Below are positions 9,711 to 21,419 of a stretch of DNA of 64,000 nt, piece by piece (position 1 is the stretch's first letter; every line of letters begins with the position of its first letter). Location: the NCBI GenBank assembly GCA_037179335.1, contig JAKZHN010000003.1, forward strand, positions 1,550,001-1,614,000, written 5' to 3'. Position numbers and translations under genes: made by a program. The notes under the pieces were generated by a model, which was given only the letters and a program-made list of their open reading frames with translations, did no database searches and had not been told where the DNA came from. The stretch is from Cyclaneusma minus (lineage: Eukaryota > Ascomycota > Leotiomycetes > Marthamycetales > Marthamycetaceae).

Positions 9711-10946
9711 TCTGGAGATGAGAGCCGATGCTTCGTTGCTCTCTGGGCTAACGTTTCCATTTCGCTTTGGAAACTAGCACCGGCGGGCTGAGAGGTGCCG
9801 AGGTTGGTACCAAGGCTGCGTAGGGTGATTCTGGGGTGAAATAATCAGATTTGAAGGACTTACGGTAGTTTGCAAGGGACGGGGTGTCTAAAATTGAGTT
9901 TCTAAGAAGTTTGGGAGAGAAAAGTCCATTTAAGCTTGAGGCGCGTATGGTTTGACTTTAATTGGATTTTGGGGGGCTGGGAAGGCAGGAGAAGCAAGCA
10001 GAGGGGCCAGCACAGGGTAAAAATGAAGCTATTTTAGGCTGTTAGCCTGTTTCTGGGAAGGTCATTCTCTGTAGAAGGCTGCAGAGTTTTGGTATATGCT
10101 ATTACACTTAATTATAGTGTGGCGGAATATATTGTGGCTTATGCACAGGGTTGACCCGATACAGTGGGCAGGGGCCGGAATTAATTTATTATATTGCAAT
10201 ATCAAATTAGGCAATTTCTTAATTATTTTATAATATTTAATATTTAAAAACTTCTATAGTCTATTCCCATTGATCAATGGCCCCTGCCGTTGACTAATAA
10301 TGTCAAATTGACCAATTGCAGCTACCATTGATTAACGGTAGTGTTGGCCAACGGCACTGAACAGAACCGACGTTTACAGAACCAACTTCCCACTCGGCCT
10401 TTTCCACTTGGTCCTGATAGATCCACTTCCTCGGCGTCAACACATCCAAGGACCCTCGCGGAAATCCCTCAGAATGGCTAACTGGGGACCCGAAATCCTC
10501 GTCTGGCTGGCTTTCATCGTATCCTTCTTCTTGACCCTCGATTGATTCATCCACTCCAGTTCATTCACCCTTTTATGAACATTCCCTTCCGGGCGCCGGC
10601 CCTGGCAGTACCAATACCAAACCAACATCCCGGATCTGTTGCCAACCCCAAGCATAATTCTAGGCTACTTCCGTATCAATATGCGCCTTGGCAAGTCGTT
10701 CACTGGTCGGTTGGCCATGCATCAGCAAGAACCTCGTCTGGGTTTAGCACTTCAAGAGATGGATAGAAAACAGAAATCGCTTAAAACAGTTCAAACATCT
10801 AGAAGTGCCTTTTTAAATTGTGACATACGATATTCTTTCCCCTTGTTGTATTTGAGTAGCTAAGGTAATCGAAAGCCTAACATCCACCGGACCACCACCT
10901 CACACCCGCACTCCCCCCCAGTCCCCCCAGTCCCCAGCCCCCAATA
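9711..10946. other. Gene-poor region, partly AT-rich
   Basis: No supported gene. It includes a short AT-rich patch at about 10180-10260, a 10-bp inverted repeat (ggcaggggcc at 10167-10176 with its complement at 10279-10288), and the palindrome cluster at 10262-10366. The region ends just before the 3' end of the PI-PLC gene. Confidence 0.45.
10262..10366. repeat. Palindrome cluster, copy 1 (related to 44291-44380)
   Basis: It contains the perfect palindrome CCATTGATCAATGG (10267-10280), the imperfect palindrome CTACCATTGATTAACGGTAG (10322-10341) and TTGGCCAA, ending in aacggcactgaacag. The second cluster near 44.3 kb ends in aacggcacggaacag and uses the same TTGA(T/C)CAA cores. Possibly the end of a small inverted-repeat element (MITE-like). 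Confidence 0.5.
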
Positions 10947-12920
10947 CTAAAAATTCGTCTCCACCAACCTCGCCACCAAATCGCTCTCCTTCGGCAACTC
11001 CGGATAATCCAACAACACAACACCATACCTCCCCTTCCCCCACCCCCAGCCCCTCCCCCTAACATTCATCCCCTGCACAAACTCCCCCCTCCACAACCCT
11101 TTCGTATGCCCCACCGCAATCCACTTACTCTCGGCCACCTCCCCCTTCTTCGCCGGATCGCCCACCGCACTACAAAAGTTAACATACCAATCCCCCCTCC
11201 CCCTCCCCTCATCATCATTCTTGCATTTTTCCAGCAAGTGCTCAACGTAAGAGAATTTGGAGTCTATGAGGTCGGAAAGCGGGATGGGGTCGTAGTAGCA
11301 CCAGTGGTCTTGGATGGTGATGCGAAGGCCGGACGTGGTGGTGATGGTGAAGTCGGGGTTGTTGTTTTGCCAGGCGCTGACGTCGATGCCTATCCTCTCG
11401 GTTTCCGTCGTCACGGGGTCGTGTTGAAATCTCCTCAACAAAACTACTTTTCCCCTCGCTTCGCCCAGCGTAGGGGTGTGTTGTCCGTAGATCCAACGTT
11501 CGCTGCCGTCAGCCAGTCGAGGCGTCTTGTCGATGAATTCTTGCATCGCGTTGTAAAACGTAGCATGATCTTCTGCCTTCGCATCATCGTTGTTTATTGA
11601 CACCACCACCGTTTCGCTAGGAACGGATGGATTCGAAGTGTCGAGAAACGCGAAGATCTCATCCATAATCGAGGCGAAGCTCAGTCCCTTGGGCCACGCG
11701 ATGGGGATTCCGCCATGATACATGTACAGCCCGCCATCGCCGTGCACCCTGACTCTCAAGTCCACAAACCGCAGACCGGCCTCGAGCTGTTGCGTAACAG
11801 ACAAATACTGCGTCCTTACAAACGGAATATTCGATCTCGCACACGTATCATGCGTCCCCGGAATCGTCATATCGCTCACCAACCTCTCATCATCCACCTT
11901 ACTCATCCAACATCTCGGATCAAAAGTCAGCAAGCTCCGCGAGAACCACAGCAAATCTCTTTCCGGCGTGTTGGCATTGAAGATACAGTTAATCCTCCCA
12001 TTCAGCACGGCCAGTTGAGGCGGATCGGCAGAGGCTTGCGAACAGACGGGTTCTTGGGGAAGCCAGTGGCCATCCACGTATTCAGAGACATAGACAGAAT
12101 GCGAATCGTCGTCGGGCCCCTTTTCCTGGAACGCTAGGTATGCCGAATTCCCAAAAGACTCGGCCGAGACGCCGAAAGCTGCTTTGCCTTCACTAATATC
12201 GTCAACCTCGGTCCACGTTTCTTCAGTCGGCGAGTATGCATAGTTAACAATCTCCCTATTTTTCTCCGCAGCGCCACAAAGCACATGCAGCGTATTTTCC
12301 AGCACAAAAAGCGCCGGGATGCCCAGAAACCGCCTCTCAGAGATGGCGGTAGGAGGCGTCCAGGATTGCTCATCAAGATCGAAATGCGTGTTTAGAAGGA
12401 TGCCTTGGCGGAGAAAGACGAGGTAGAGCGTATTGTGGAAAGGACACAGCGCCGCACTTCCCTCCGTCCACGCACCCTCTTCTCTCTCCAACGTACTAAC
12501 AACTTCCCATTTCTCCTCTTCGTCATCGTACATCCAATGCACAATATTGCATTCGGGTTCCACGACAATCAGATGCAGCACGCCATTCAAGCTCTCCAAG
12601 CTCGGATTTCCCTGACCAGGAAATTGTTGACGTGGTTCAAAGACGTCGTTGTTGCCTTTGGCATACCACAACTGGCCGGAAAGATCAGACCAGACACACC
12701 ACAGATGACCGCGGTGGTAGGTGACTGCTGGAGGAGAGCGCGATTGGCCGTTTGACGATTCTTGGACACGGCCGGAGAGGTTGGCGCCACGTGATTCCCA
12801 GGCCATGGCGGTGAGGTTAGAGGGCGGGGTTGAGGGGGGATGGTGTGGCAACCAATCGGGCAATGGATTGGCTGTGAGGTGAATCTCGAGAGAGTCGCTG
12901 GGGGCGATTGAAGATGGCAT
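10947..12920 (-). CDS. PI-PLC X-domain protein with beta-propeller-like N-terminal half
   Basis: Intron-free frame. I take the start at 12920 (MPSSIAPSDSLEIHL, 657 aa); the frame stays open to an ATG at 13088 (713 aa), but the extra 56 residues look like translated leader. In the 657-aa numbering, about residues 40-330 contain repeated short blades with W/Y-rich strands (LWCVWSDLSGQLWYA, LHLIVVEP, LYLVFLRQ, LHVLCGAA), as in fucose-lectin or sialidase-like propellers. The C-terminal half is a bacterial-type phosphatidylinositol phospholipase C X domain: MTIPGTHDT (His357, Asp358), FVDLRVR (Arg389), MYHGG (His402) and PSETVVVSIN. These match His32, Asp33, Arg69 and His82 of the Bacillus enzyme. 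No signal peptide is obvious. It may cleave or bind inositol lipids or glycosyl-PI; many fungal members are uncharacterised. Confidence 0.85.
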   Translation of the reverse strand: MPSSIAPSDSLEIHLTANPLPDWLPHHPPSTPPSNLTAMAWESRGANLSGRVQESSNGQSRSPPAVTYHRGHLWCVWSDLSGQLWYAKGNNDVFEPRQQFPGQGNPSLESLNGVLHLIVVEPECNIVHWMYDDEEEKWEVVSTLEREEGAWTEGSAALCPFHNTLYLVFLRQGILLNTHFDLDEQSWTPPTAISERRFLGIPALFVLENTLHVLCGAAEKNREIVNYAYSPTEETWTEVDDISEGKAAFGVSAESFGNSAYLAFQEKGPDDDSHSVYVSEYVDGHWLPQEPVCSQASADPPQLAVLNGRINCIFNANTPERDLLWFSRSLLTFDPRCWMSKVDDERLVSDMTIPGTHDTCARSNIPFVRTQYLSVTQQLEAGLRFVDLRVRVHGDGGLYMYHGGIPIAWPKGLSFASIMDEIFAFLDTSNPSVPSETVVVSINNDDAKAEDHATFYNAMQEFIDKTPRLADGSERWIYGQHTPTLGEARGKVVLLRRFQHDPVTTETERIGIDVSAWQNNNPDFTITTTSGLRITIQDHWCYYDPIPLSDLIDSKFSYVEHLLEKCKNDDEGRGRGDWYVNFCSAVGDPAKKGEVAESKWIAVGHTKGLWRGEFVQGMNVRGRGWGWGKGRYGVVLLDYPELPKESDLVARLVETNF

Positions 12921-13088
12921 TGAGAAGAGAAGTTTGCTGAAATACTCTAGAAATGGAGAGTGAGAAAGCGTGACTGTGGCAGTGTTGAGGCTTTGGAGGT
13001 TCAACGTTGTCAGCGGAGCTGGCTCCACTTCATTACGATGGACCTTGTGGGGCGACTTGCTTACGTAAGAGCGTAGCTCGAGGTACAT

Positions 13089-14031
13089 TGAAGTTACCAG
13101 AATCCCCCAAAATGTCAGGAACGAACCAAGTCACTGGGAGTCAACCAAGTCGATGGTTTTTTCGAGATGCTGATGGATCAAGGACTCAAGTCATTGGAGG
13201 CAGTTCGATGGTCAAGACCTGCACAAAACCTCGACCATTCTTCCCAAGCGACCAATTTCCCCCTCAACATCATTATCAATCCATCACAACCAAGCCGCAT
13301 TCAATATGTCACAATTCTCAACTTCCATCACACACCACAGTTTATGAATAGTCTATTTCGCACACGATATATATCATCAGGAGCCACTAATACTATGGCG
13401 GTATATACAGGCTACCCAGTCCCATTTTCGCACCAAGTCAGATGCCAATCCACAACATGCACCGTATCGCCCACTTCTCCTCGCAAAGACGAGCGACCGC
13501 CCCATAGCCTGGCTGGCACCGCAGAGAAGGATTGTCGAAATTCCAACGGCCTATATCGCCGAAGAGCCGAAGTCTTGGTAACAAAGCTATTTGCTCGGCT
13601 GCTTGCAAGACAAGCTGTCGAAGCGCGCGGTTTCGGACTGCTGGTAGCGAATGCGGGATGACGATGTCGTTTTGGTAAGATATATCGCGATTTATCGTTT
13701 GCGTGGAGAAAGAGATGTTGAGGAGCAGCGGAATGACGAATGCAGCATGGCTCTTCGTTCTGGCAGAACACAAGCCTCCGCGAACTCCCCGTCCCGCCAC
13801 CTAGCAAGTCCCCAATCATCCAGCGGCGTGACTTGTCATAACCCCATGTATCGCATTTCAAGCTTTGGGAATGCGAAAATCCAGAGATATGAGTACTTGT
13901 CAAACGTACGGCAACGACTGAGTCCCATCGATTCTCCCGAGCAAAGTATACCGCACCGTTCGATCTTTCATCCGCAGGACCTGGTTAGTTCTTCCAACTT
14001 CCCATCCATCCAGCGCGTATCAATTTTCATC
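13089..14031. other. Intergenic region
   Basis: About 0.9 kb between the PI-PLC gene's upstream side and the 3' end of the next minus-strand gene. Overlapping short frames on both strands (up to 164 codons) lack recognisable motifs; nothing else was seen. Confidence 0.4.
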
Positions 14032-15186
14032 TCAGTCCAAACTCCTCTTCTCCCCCCTTTCCCCACCACCATAACCGACCCCCGCCATCCCCATCTCCCT
14101 CCCGCCCCTCCCCTCCTCAAGATAAATCTCCCCCCTCCTCTGCCCCCTCCAACCCATCAACCTCAGACGCTTCAAAGCCAACGCTCTCCTCACACCCCCG
14201 ACGACCCTCATCCCATAATGAGCACAAAGCTCGACAACAAGAAACATGCACAGAAAGATGAACATGACCATGCAGGAGAACATGTCCACCACCGGCGGGT
14301 TTTCGTTGTCTGCCTCCCTTTCTATCCATTCCAACATCCACGGTTTTGGCTCGGGCTGGTATGGTGCTTGAGAAATAATTGAAGTTGCTGGTGCTTGAGA
14401 CGTAGTTGAAGTTTCCGCTTGCTTGTCTTCCGCCTCTTGCTTGTCCTGCTTGTCCTGCTCATCTTTCACCTCTTGCTCATTCTCGCCCTTCCTCTCCGAC
14501 TCATCAGAAATCCCAGCAATCGCTTCGGCAATTTTTCTAGACGAAGGGAAAAACGCCGGATTAGGCGGCATCCAGGTCTCCGGATTCGGTATCCAGGTCT
14601 CCGGCTTCGCGAGGCGGAAACCACGAGGATGCCTGCGGTTGCTTTGCTGAACATGGCTGGGATGTGATTTGATTGTCTCTTTAACAGTAATCTCCACATC
14701 ACCAAATGCCATTACGGTCTGCGTTGCGCTCGCATCGTTGTCCGCGTTGTCCGCGTTTTCCAGGCGCTGTTTGTAGCCAGCCTCATTCCCAAACAGCTGC
14801 ATACCCTTCTTACCCTCCGCCTTCTCCTCATCTTCGTTATTCGGAGGCAGGAACACGGAAGCAGGCAATCGGTCAGGACTCGCGCTTGGCGTCTCATCGG
14901 GGATGATTCTGTGTTTCTGGCCACAGGGCATTGTGGATTTTGTTAGAGGGAGCGTGGGGATGAAAATCCCGAGATCGGGAAGGTGGATATGGTTCAGATC
15001 GAAGGTGGATTTTGAGATCGTGGGAAGATGCGAGGAGAGGGTGTCGAGCCAGCTGCCGGCTAGTGGCGTGGGGAGACTGAGGGGTCGCGGGGTGGGCTGG
15101 TTGGGTGTTGCGGGGGGGCGAGCTAGTGGGGAGGCGGTTGCGAGAGTGAGGAGGAGGGAGAGGGGGAGGGTGGTCGAGGGCTTCAT
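14032..15186 (-). CDS. Secreted or single-pass membrane protein, function unknown
   Basis: Single-exon frame of 384 aa. Residues 1-19 form a clear signal peptide (MKPSTTLPLSLLLTLATAS). The lumenal part is Pro-rich, then charged. It includes a short direct repeat, KPETWIPNPETWMPPNP (194-210), and a Glu/Lys/Gln-rich stretch (about 230-260). A strongly hydrophobic segment at about 302-322 (MFSCMVMFIFLCMFLVVELC) is followed by a basic tail with a Gly/Arg-rich end, which fits a type I membrane topology. The family is not recognised. Codon use and the signal-peptide/TM arrangement support a real gene; an additional intron near the 3' end cannot be excluded. Confidence 0.6.
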   Translation of the reverse strand: MKPSTTLPLSLLLTLATASPLARPPATPNQPTPRPLSLPTPLAGSWLDTLSSHLPTISKSTFDLNHIHLPDLGIFIPTLPLTKSTMPCGQKHRIIPDETPSASPDRLPASVFLPPNNEDEEKAEGKKGMQLFGNEAGYKQRLENADNADNDASATQTVMAFGDVEITVKETIKSHPSHVQQSNRRHPRGFRLAKPETWIPNPETWMPPNPAFFPSSRKIAEAIAGISDESERKGENEQEVKDEQDKQDKQEAEDKQAETSTTSQAPATSIISQAPYQPEPKPWMLEWIEREADNENPPVVDMFSCMVMFIFLCMFLVVELCAHYGMRVVGGVRRALALKRLRLMGWRGQRRGEIYLEEGRGGREMGMAGVGYGGGERGEKRSLD

Positions 15187-18055
15187 GTTTGGAGAAAGAA
15201 GTTGCTCGAATTGGAGAAGGTTTCAGAGTTTAGAAGGTCAATGTACTCCCTGGGGTTGGGGGAGAGGGTCGTGAGGGTGATAGTTGAGGCTGGTCGGTGG
15301 TTGGGGTTGGCGACTGGTGGCTTGGGGTGGCATGTGAAGGAGGAAGATTAGATATAAAGATTGACGTCTATACTTGGTCAGAACTAGAGCAGGACTTTGA
15401 GAAGTAGATGTCTGTCGGTTGGAAATCGCTCATGGACGTCTAGTTTGCTAGTGAAGTACGTGTAAGAAGAGGTGCATACAATAGGGCAGATGAAGAAACT
15501 GTTGGATTTTCGGATACGAATTTCCTCACGCCAATACCAGCTTGTACGAGAGATCAGATCGCAAATCTGTTGTAAGAAAGGAGAAGAATAGATAATAGGA
15601 AACAAAGCTGCTCTCGTAACTGAGCAGTTGAGAAGTTGCTGTGGCAGACGCCAAGTGAAGCCTCGAGGTCGAGATTCTACCGTGCAGATGATGGATGATC
15701 GGGGTCGCGGGAAGTAAAGAAAAGTGCGCGGGGAGGACGGTCTCATAAGAGCCCAGGCGCTCCCCAACGTTTTTCAGATATAAAGGCACGCCAAGACGAA
15801 TTCTGAAAAAGTACCCAGGGCCCGTCCCACGTCTGTGTTCCATAGAACTTAAAAGCGTTGCGTGGAAAATAGTGGGCCAGGGGACAACCAATGGTTTCTG
15901 TTTCTTGGGCAAGAGACGACTTCAGTAGACGTACAGTAGTGCATTCCGAGTCCCAAACTTCAACAGAGCTTAACGCTGCGACAGTCAAGTATTTCTGCAA
16001 CTCGAGAAGTCGAGGCTCTTGCCTTGACAAGTTTCGACGATGAATCTTGATGTTGTGGTGGTCTGGGGGTATAATATGCAAGGGTCGGGTGGATGATGAA
16101 TCCGTGGGCTTTTTTATGCGGCATGTGGAGCCAAGGACGAAACATCCGGGAGCTCCTTGTCTTTTATCCAACGATGGCCACCTCTTTTGCCTGGGAAGTG
16201 GGGGAGGAGGCGTGTCCACCTCCACAGAAATCAGGGAGAAGCATCGAATTTTGAGGTTCTCGAAATAGCAGACGCCACAAATGGTGTGCCACTCGACACT
16301 CGTGGATCTGGGGCAGTGGAGTGACAATGCTGACACTGCTGTGCTTTGGTGACGCAAAAGGCGTCACATCAACAGAAGCATTGAACGAACATGGCGGCGG
16401 ACTTGCCGTTAGTGCCTTTTAGCCGGACCAAGCTGAAGTGCTCGATGGCTTTAGTCTGATAGCATGACATCGTGATCTTTCTGTTGTCTGTCCAGCATGC
16501 ATGTCAATGCAGTACAGCATCGGAAAGATGCAGTACCAGTACTTCGAGGCTTCATGCCATTCTCGCATGGGCAAATGGTACCTGTGTACATATATGATTG
16601 CTCCGGATGGCTCTCCGGTCTTCAAGCAGGCAACCGTCTGGATCACAATTGGCGGCCGAATCGAGCGGGAATAAGTCTGAAACCCGCTCATTGTTGAAAT
16701 GCCGCGTGGTCCCTCGCTCTTTTGGCTGATAGTTGTGCAGTTGGCGATCTTATCGCCGAGATCCTTGCCATAACTCGGTAGATTCTGGACACAACGCCTG
16801 CTGCAGGTGGTGGACAAGGGGCAGTGTGTGATTCGACTGAATCGACTCAAAAGAGCTATTCGTATATGCCGAACTTACAGTTAGAGTATTCTGCGACAGC
16901 TGAGGCCTTTTCCGTGAGCTGTGGAATATTGGTATGCGGCTGCGGCTGCACACTAGATGTCGACGTCGAGGTGACTTGTTAGTATGACAGATGGAGGCTG
17001 AACATGAGTCAGGTTGAAGCGCATTCAACAAGATTTGAGTAGTTACCCAGTGACGGAAGAACGACGACAGGGAAAATGGCGTCGGTAGATGGCAGACTCA
17101 TCCGACGGTCTAGAAATCCAGACGAGTGCTTTTTCACCCTTCTGCCCGGACGGCGGGCGCGATTCGAGGCTCGGATGTCGACCGTCTCACCATGCACGAG
17201 GAGCACGGCCTCGTCGCTGTGCCATGGGATTGGCATCTTCAGCTCCCGCCTCGTCCGGTGGTGGGTCGCACCGTGACACTCTGAGGCGTTTTTGTCAAGG
17301 AGGCTGGGGTTGCAAGACATCGACCCAGCTGTCCGGAGGGCGATGCTAGAGACAAAATGATGCTGAGACAAGCTGTGCGATGGGAAATCATTCAAGTATC
17401 CTTACATCACCGGTGATGGCGATTGATGGAAAGGGGTATTTGGAAATGAGGATCTTGAAACGGCAAAGAGTGCATGTGGTCGAGTCTGAAGCCGAAGTTT
17501 TGTGGAGATTTGGGCATCGCTTGTGTTTCCGATTTCTGGGGTTTTGGAAAGCCATTGTCGTGCCATTCCTGAAACAAGCGCCTGGATGGGTTGGACGACT
17601 TGAAACTCCAGTCCTGGGCCATTGCGCGTCAACCTGTCGTTGCCGGGAGAGGCCAATGCGACCAGCGACCAGAATCAGTGCATCAATGTGAAGTGGGAAT
17701 ATTCCGACTTGGCTCCAACTCTGAATTTTGACATCTCTTTGGCGATCAAGACGGTGCCTCCCATCAATGGACCACATACCTCCATATCTTCAATCGTAGC
17801 GCTGGAAGGAAAGGCCGTTGAATTCGCCGCTGATAGGACGGTGATGATCGTGGGAGCAAAAAAGAAAAGGCTCGAGGAAAGCTGACAAGACCTACCTGCA
17901 CGTGATCGTGATGACATAACCCGGAATCTTGAAACTCCACACTTCGAGGCTGAGGCGCATTGAAACGCAACACCGCTCCCACAATGCCCCAGAATCGGTG
18001 ACCTTCGCCATGAAGGCCTTGCCGTTGCCCCAATTGCTGAATCCATGAATGCGCA
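15187..18055. other. Long region without a recognisable gene
   Basis: About 2.9 kb. Minus-strand frames at 15743-16357 (204 codons) and 17009-17395, and plus frames at 17380-17691 and 17622-17885, carry no motif I know. A candidate minus-strand intron (gtaagg..ctag near 17338-17406) hints that a spliced gene might lie at 17.0-18.0 kb, but I could not build a convincing reading frame. Confidence 0.35.
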
Positions 18056-19590
18056 ATGGTTCCGCACCAGTCCACCGCTCGAGACTCCGACGCCAACACC
18101 TTCCGAGCTCCTCCCTTGACGCGCTCATCGACTCTGCCACCCGCACTGCGCAGTCCTCCTCTTCCAAATCCAGCGTCAGATCGGACGCATCTGGCGCCTG
18201 AAGATGCGATCTATGCTGGCTCGCCGCCGAGAAGCCATTCGGCTGCTGTGAACCGATTGCGCGCAGATGGACGTTTGACGGCTGCTCCGAATGGGAGTGC
18301 GCGATCGGCGAGGAGCAGGGGGAGGCAGAAGACGAGGAATCGCAGTCGCAGCAGGCGGCGGAAAGGCACATTCCAGAAATTGCTCTGGGTGAAGCAATCC
18401 TGTGAGATGAAAGAACAAAACAACGCAGGCTGTGCTGACTCGAGTGATTGCAAGATCCGGACAACTACACCGACGAAGACACATTCCTCAAGCACCTCGA
18501 GCGAAATCCCGACCTAAAACCATACGATTTCTGGCCACTGGTGGCCGACTCGACCGTCATAGTGCAACATGTCTGCTCCGTGATCATCTTCGTCGTCTGC
18601 TTCGTCCTCATCTTCAACGAGCGCGTCTCGCCCGTCGCCGTCGTAAGCTGGGGGAGCATAGGAACCGTCCTCGGCTGGGTACTTTGGGATTGGTGGGTAG
18701 GCCAAGAAGAAGCCTCCAACTCATCCCACACCCCCGCCGCAACCCCAGGCGGCCACCAGGACGAAAACTCCACCAACTCTTCCACAGCCGGCCTGGAACC
18801 CCTAAATGGCCTCGGCCTCTCCCTCCCCCCAGCATCTCTCCCAACCAACAGCAACAGCACATATACAGGAATCCCACGCCACTCCCACAGCACCTCCGCC
18901 TCCTCTATCCACTCCAACTTCTCCCTCTCCAACAGCCAACAAAACCAAGGCCCCATCCGCAACGCCCCCTACCACGACCCCCGTTCCTTCTACTCACCCC
19001 GCACCGCCTCCCGCCTCAGTACCGCCAAATCCGCAATCCTGATCTACTCCGCGCTCCTTGGCCTTTCCCCAATCCTCAAATCCCTCACCAAATCCACATC
19101 CTATGACAGTATCTGGGCTATGTCCTGCTGGCTCATGATAATCAACGTATTCTTTTTCGACTACGGGGGAAGGCCTGGTGTGCAATTCCCAGCATCTCTG
19201 AGTACTAACGCTGCGCTAATGGCTAGCACGGTGCTCGCGAGTCGATTGCCGAGTACGGAGCATGTGTTTAGTTTGACGCTATTCAGTATCGAGGTATTCG
19301 GGCTTTTTCCAGTTTTCAGACGCTACTTGCGGTTTGTGAGCTGGAAAGGACATGTTGCTCTTACGGTGCTGTTGGTTATGGGTGCGGGTGGAGGCGTTGG
19401 CATCATACTCAATAACGATGGGGGGTGGAAGGCGGCAGTTGGTGGAGTTGTGATGGGCAGTTTGATCACTGCTTTTGCGATGGGGGGATGTAGTTGGTGG
19501 CTCATCTCGTTGCAGAAGTATAAGAATGAGATTCATGGGCCGTGGGATCCGGCGAGGCCGATTATTCGGAGGCAGTGGGATGGCTATTGA
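18056..19590 (+). CDS. GPI2: GPI2/PIG-C subunit of GPI-GlcNAc transferase
   Basis: Two exons, 18056-18401 and 18455-19590, joined across a 53-nt GT-AG intron (gtgaga..caag), give 493 aa. The junction restores the family motif KLLWVKQSYPDNYTDEDTF. The protein is a polytopic ER membrane subunit of the complex that adds GlcNAc to phosphatidylinositol, the first step of GPI-anchor synthesis. Diagnostic stretches are DFWPLVADSTVIVQHVCS, LIFNERVSP, DSIWAMSCWLMIINVFFFDY, LASRLPSTEHVFSLTLFSIE and the C-terminal HGPWDPARPIIRRQW. A Ser/Asn/Pro-rich insert (about 200-300) separates the first and later membrane segments, as is common in filamentous fungi. The exon-1 N-terminus is basic and low complexity, so the exact start is less certain than the body. 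Confidence 0.92.
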
Positions 19591-20124
19591 TTTTTGTATT
19601 GGGGCGGGCGGGGGCGACGAGATGTACGGAAAAGGGGATGATCTGTGGGAGGAGAGATGATGGAGAGATGAGATGCGTTGAGATACCCGATATGAGAATT
19701 ATCATGTTCATTGAATCGTCTTCAGCTTGCGAGGAGTGCTGAAAGTTGACTTTGTATTCGGTACTCTACTCGACTGCCCACTTCTCCAATATCCATGCCT
19801 ACACGGTAACACTTGACGAGAAGATCAAGTACCCATTTCGAATTCCCCTATGCATGGTTTTCATTAATGCCATGCTGCGGAGAAACGATATCGGATACAT
19901 GAGTGGAAGCCTGGGGATGGGTTGAAGGGCTCTTTTTTCCATTGAAAATCGAATCCCTCGGGCAAACCTCGGCAGATCTGCCCCACCAAAAGTTCACATC
20001 AGCTGCGACCTCCAGCTGACTCTATCCTTCTCCTCAAAACATCACAAATATGAAATCCCACGAAAACTAATGAAGCACAGTTTACTTGAGTGCCCAGACC
20101 GATTTGTACCAAGTAGAATTCAAG
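19591..20124. other. Intergenic region
   Basis: Downstream of GPI2 and upstream of the phosphopantetheinyl transferase, both on the plus strand. Frames here are short and unconvincing; no repeats or RNA genes seen. Confidence 0.4.
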
Positions 20125-21419
20125 ATGTCTGGAGGAGAAGCAGCCCGGCCTGCACAGCCAGAACCCACCATCGTGCAATGGCTCCTCGACACACGCCCTC
20201 TCTGGCCCGTCCCCTCCTCTCTCAAGCACCGAGAAAGCGTAGCTTGCCTCAAGCAAGTCGTAAGTACCTAATGATCCCTTTCCTAAAACAAAAAGAAGTC
20301 GAAAAAAGATAGCTATATTTAAAGCAGGGAACCCTAGCCGAAATCAAAAAGAAAAGGGAGAAATTGATCGATCTTGAGAAGCTAATGTGCACAAAGGCAT
20401 CACGAGCACTGAGTTTGTTGAACGATGAAGAGCAAACCTCCGCCCTCAGATACTACCAACTCAAAGACGCCAAAATGAGTCTGGTCTCACACCTCCTCAA
20501 ACACCACGTCATCTCCTCTTTGCTTCGCATTCCCTTCTCCCGCACCCCCATCGCCCGGTCTGCAAATCACAAACCCTACTACTGCCCCTCCGCCCCCTCT
20601 TCATCAACTCCATCATCAACATCCTCATCTCCATCATCTCCCCCAAACACCTCGCCCAGCTTACTAGATTTCAACATCTCCCACCAAGCCGGCCTCGTAA
20701 CCTGCGCAGCCACCACAACGCCCGGCCGCGCAATCGGCACAGACATTGTGAACGTCAGCGAAAGAAAAGCACACGACGACCGGTGGATTGCGGAAAAAGG
20801 ATTTTTTGACTATGTGGATGCGCATCAGGATGTTTTTGCACCTTCTGAAGTCACGTATTTGAAATTCTCGCCCGATCATTTGAATCTGGAGATTGATGCC
20901 CAGGACTTGCCAAAAGGGGGATATGCGAGGAATGCGATTTCGAGATGTCAGCGAAGGGAGGGGGTTGTTGAGTGGACTGTGGGGGAGGAGAGGGAGGGTG
21001 GAGATAAAGTAAATAGGGAGGAGAGGATGGTGAGGATTAGTGCAAGTGAAGTGGTGAGCAAGAAGATGAGGAGGTTTTATGCGCTTTGGTGCTTGAGAGA
21101 GGCGTTTGTGAAGATGACGGGGGAGGGTCTGACGGGGAAAGGTTTGCGAAGGTTGGAGTTTCGGGGGTTTAAGACGCCGAAAGAGGGGGAGGGGGGAGGG
21201 TTGGAGAGGGGAGGGACGGTGGTGGTGGAGGAGATTTGGTTGGAGGGGAAGAGGGTGCAGGGGGTGAGGGTGGAGATTACGGCGCTGGGGAGGGAGTGGA
21301 TGGTTGCTACGGCGCTGAGGGTGGGGAGGGATGGGGATGTTGGGGGGATTGGAGGGTTTCCGGAGTGGAGGGAGTTAAGGTTGGAGGATGTGTTGGAGGC
21401 GGCGGAGAGGGGCCGGTGA
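20125..21419 (+). CDS. Sfp-type 4'-phosphopantetheinyl transferase (NpgA/PptA-like)
   Basis: Two exons, 20125-20259 and 20328-21419, with a 68-nt intron (gtaagt..gcag, phase 0) give 408 aa. The enzyme moves the phosphopantetheine arm of CoA onto acyl-, aryl- and peptidyl-carrier domains, activating polyketide synthases, NRPSs and the aminoadipate reductase of lysine synthesis. Motifs: KPYYCPS (about 127-133), FNISHQAGLVTCA (160-172), IGTDIVNV (181-188, with the Mg-binding Asp) and FYALWCLREAFVKMTGEGL (295-313, the W..KEA..K region). The ATG at 20125 gives a sensible N-terminus; an in-frame upstream ATG at 20086 would add 13 residues. A Ser/Pro-rich insert (about 135-157) and a long Gly/Glu-rich segment are unusual but typical of fungal copies. 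Neighbouring genes do not form a biosynthetic cluster. Confidence 0.9.

Noticed and set aside
17338..18050. Possible spliced minus-strand gene upstream of GPI2
   Set aside because: A plausible intron was seen, but flanking frames gave no motif and no consistent joined reading.
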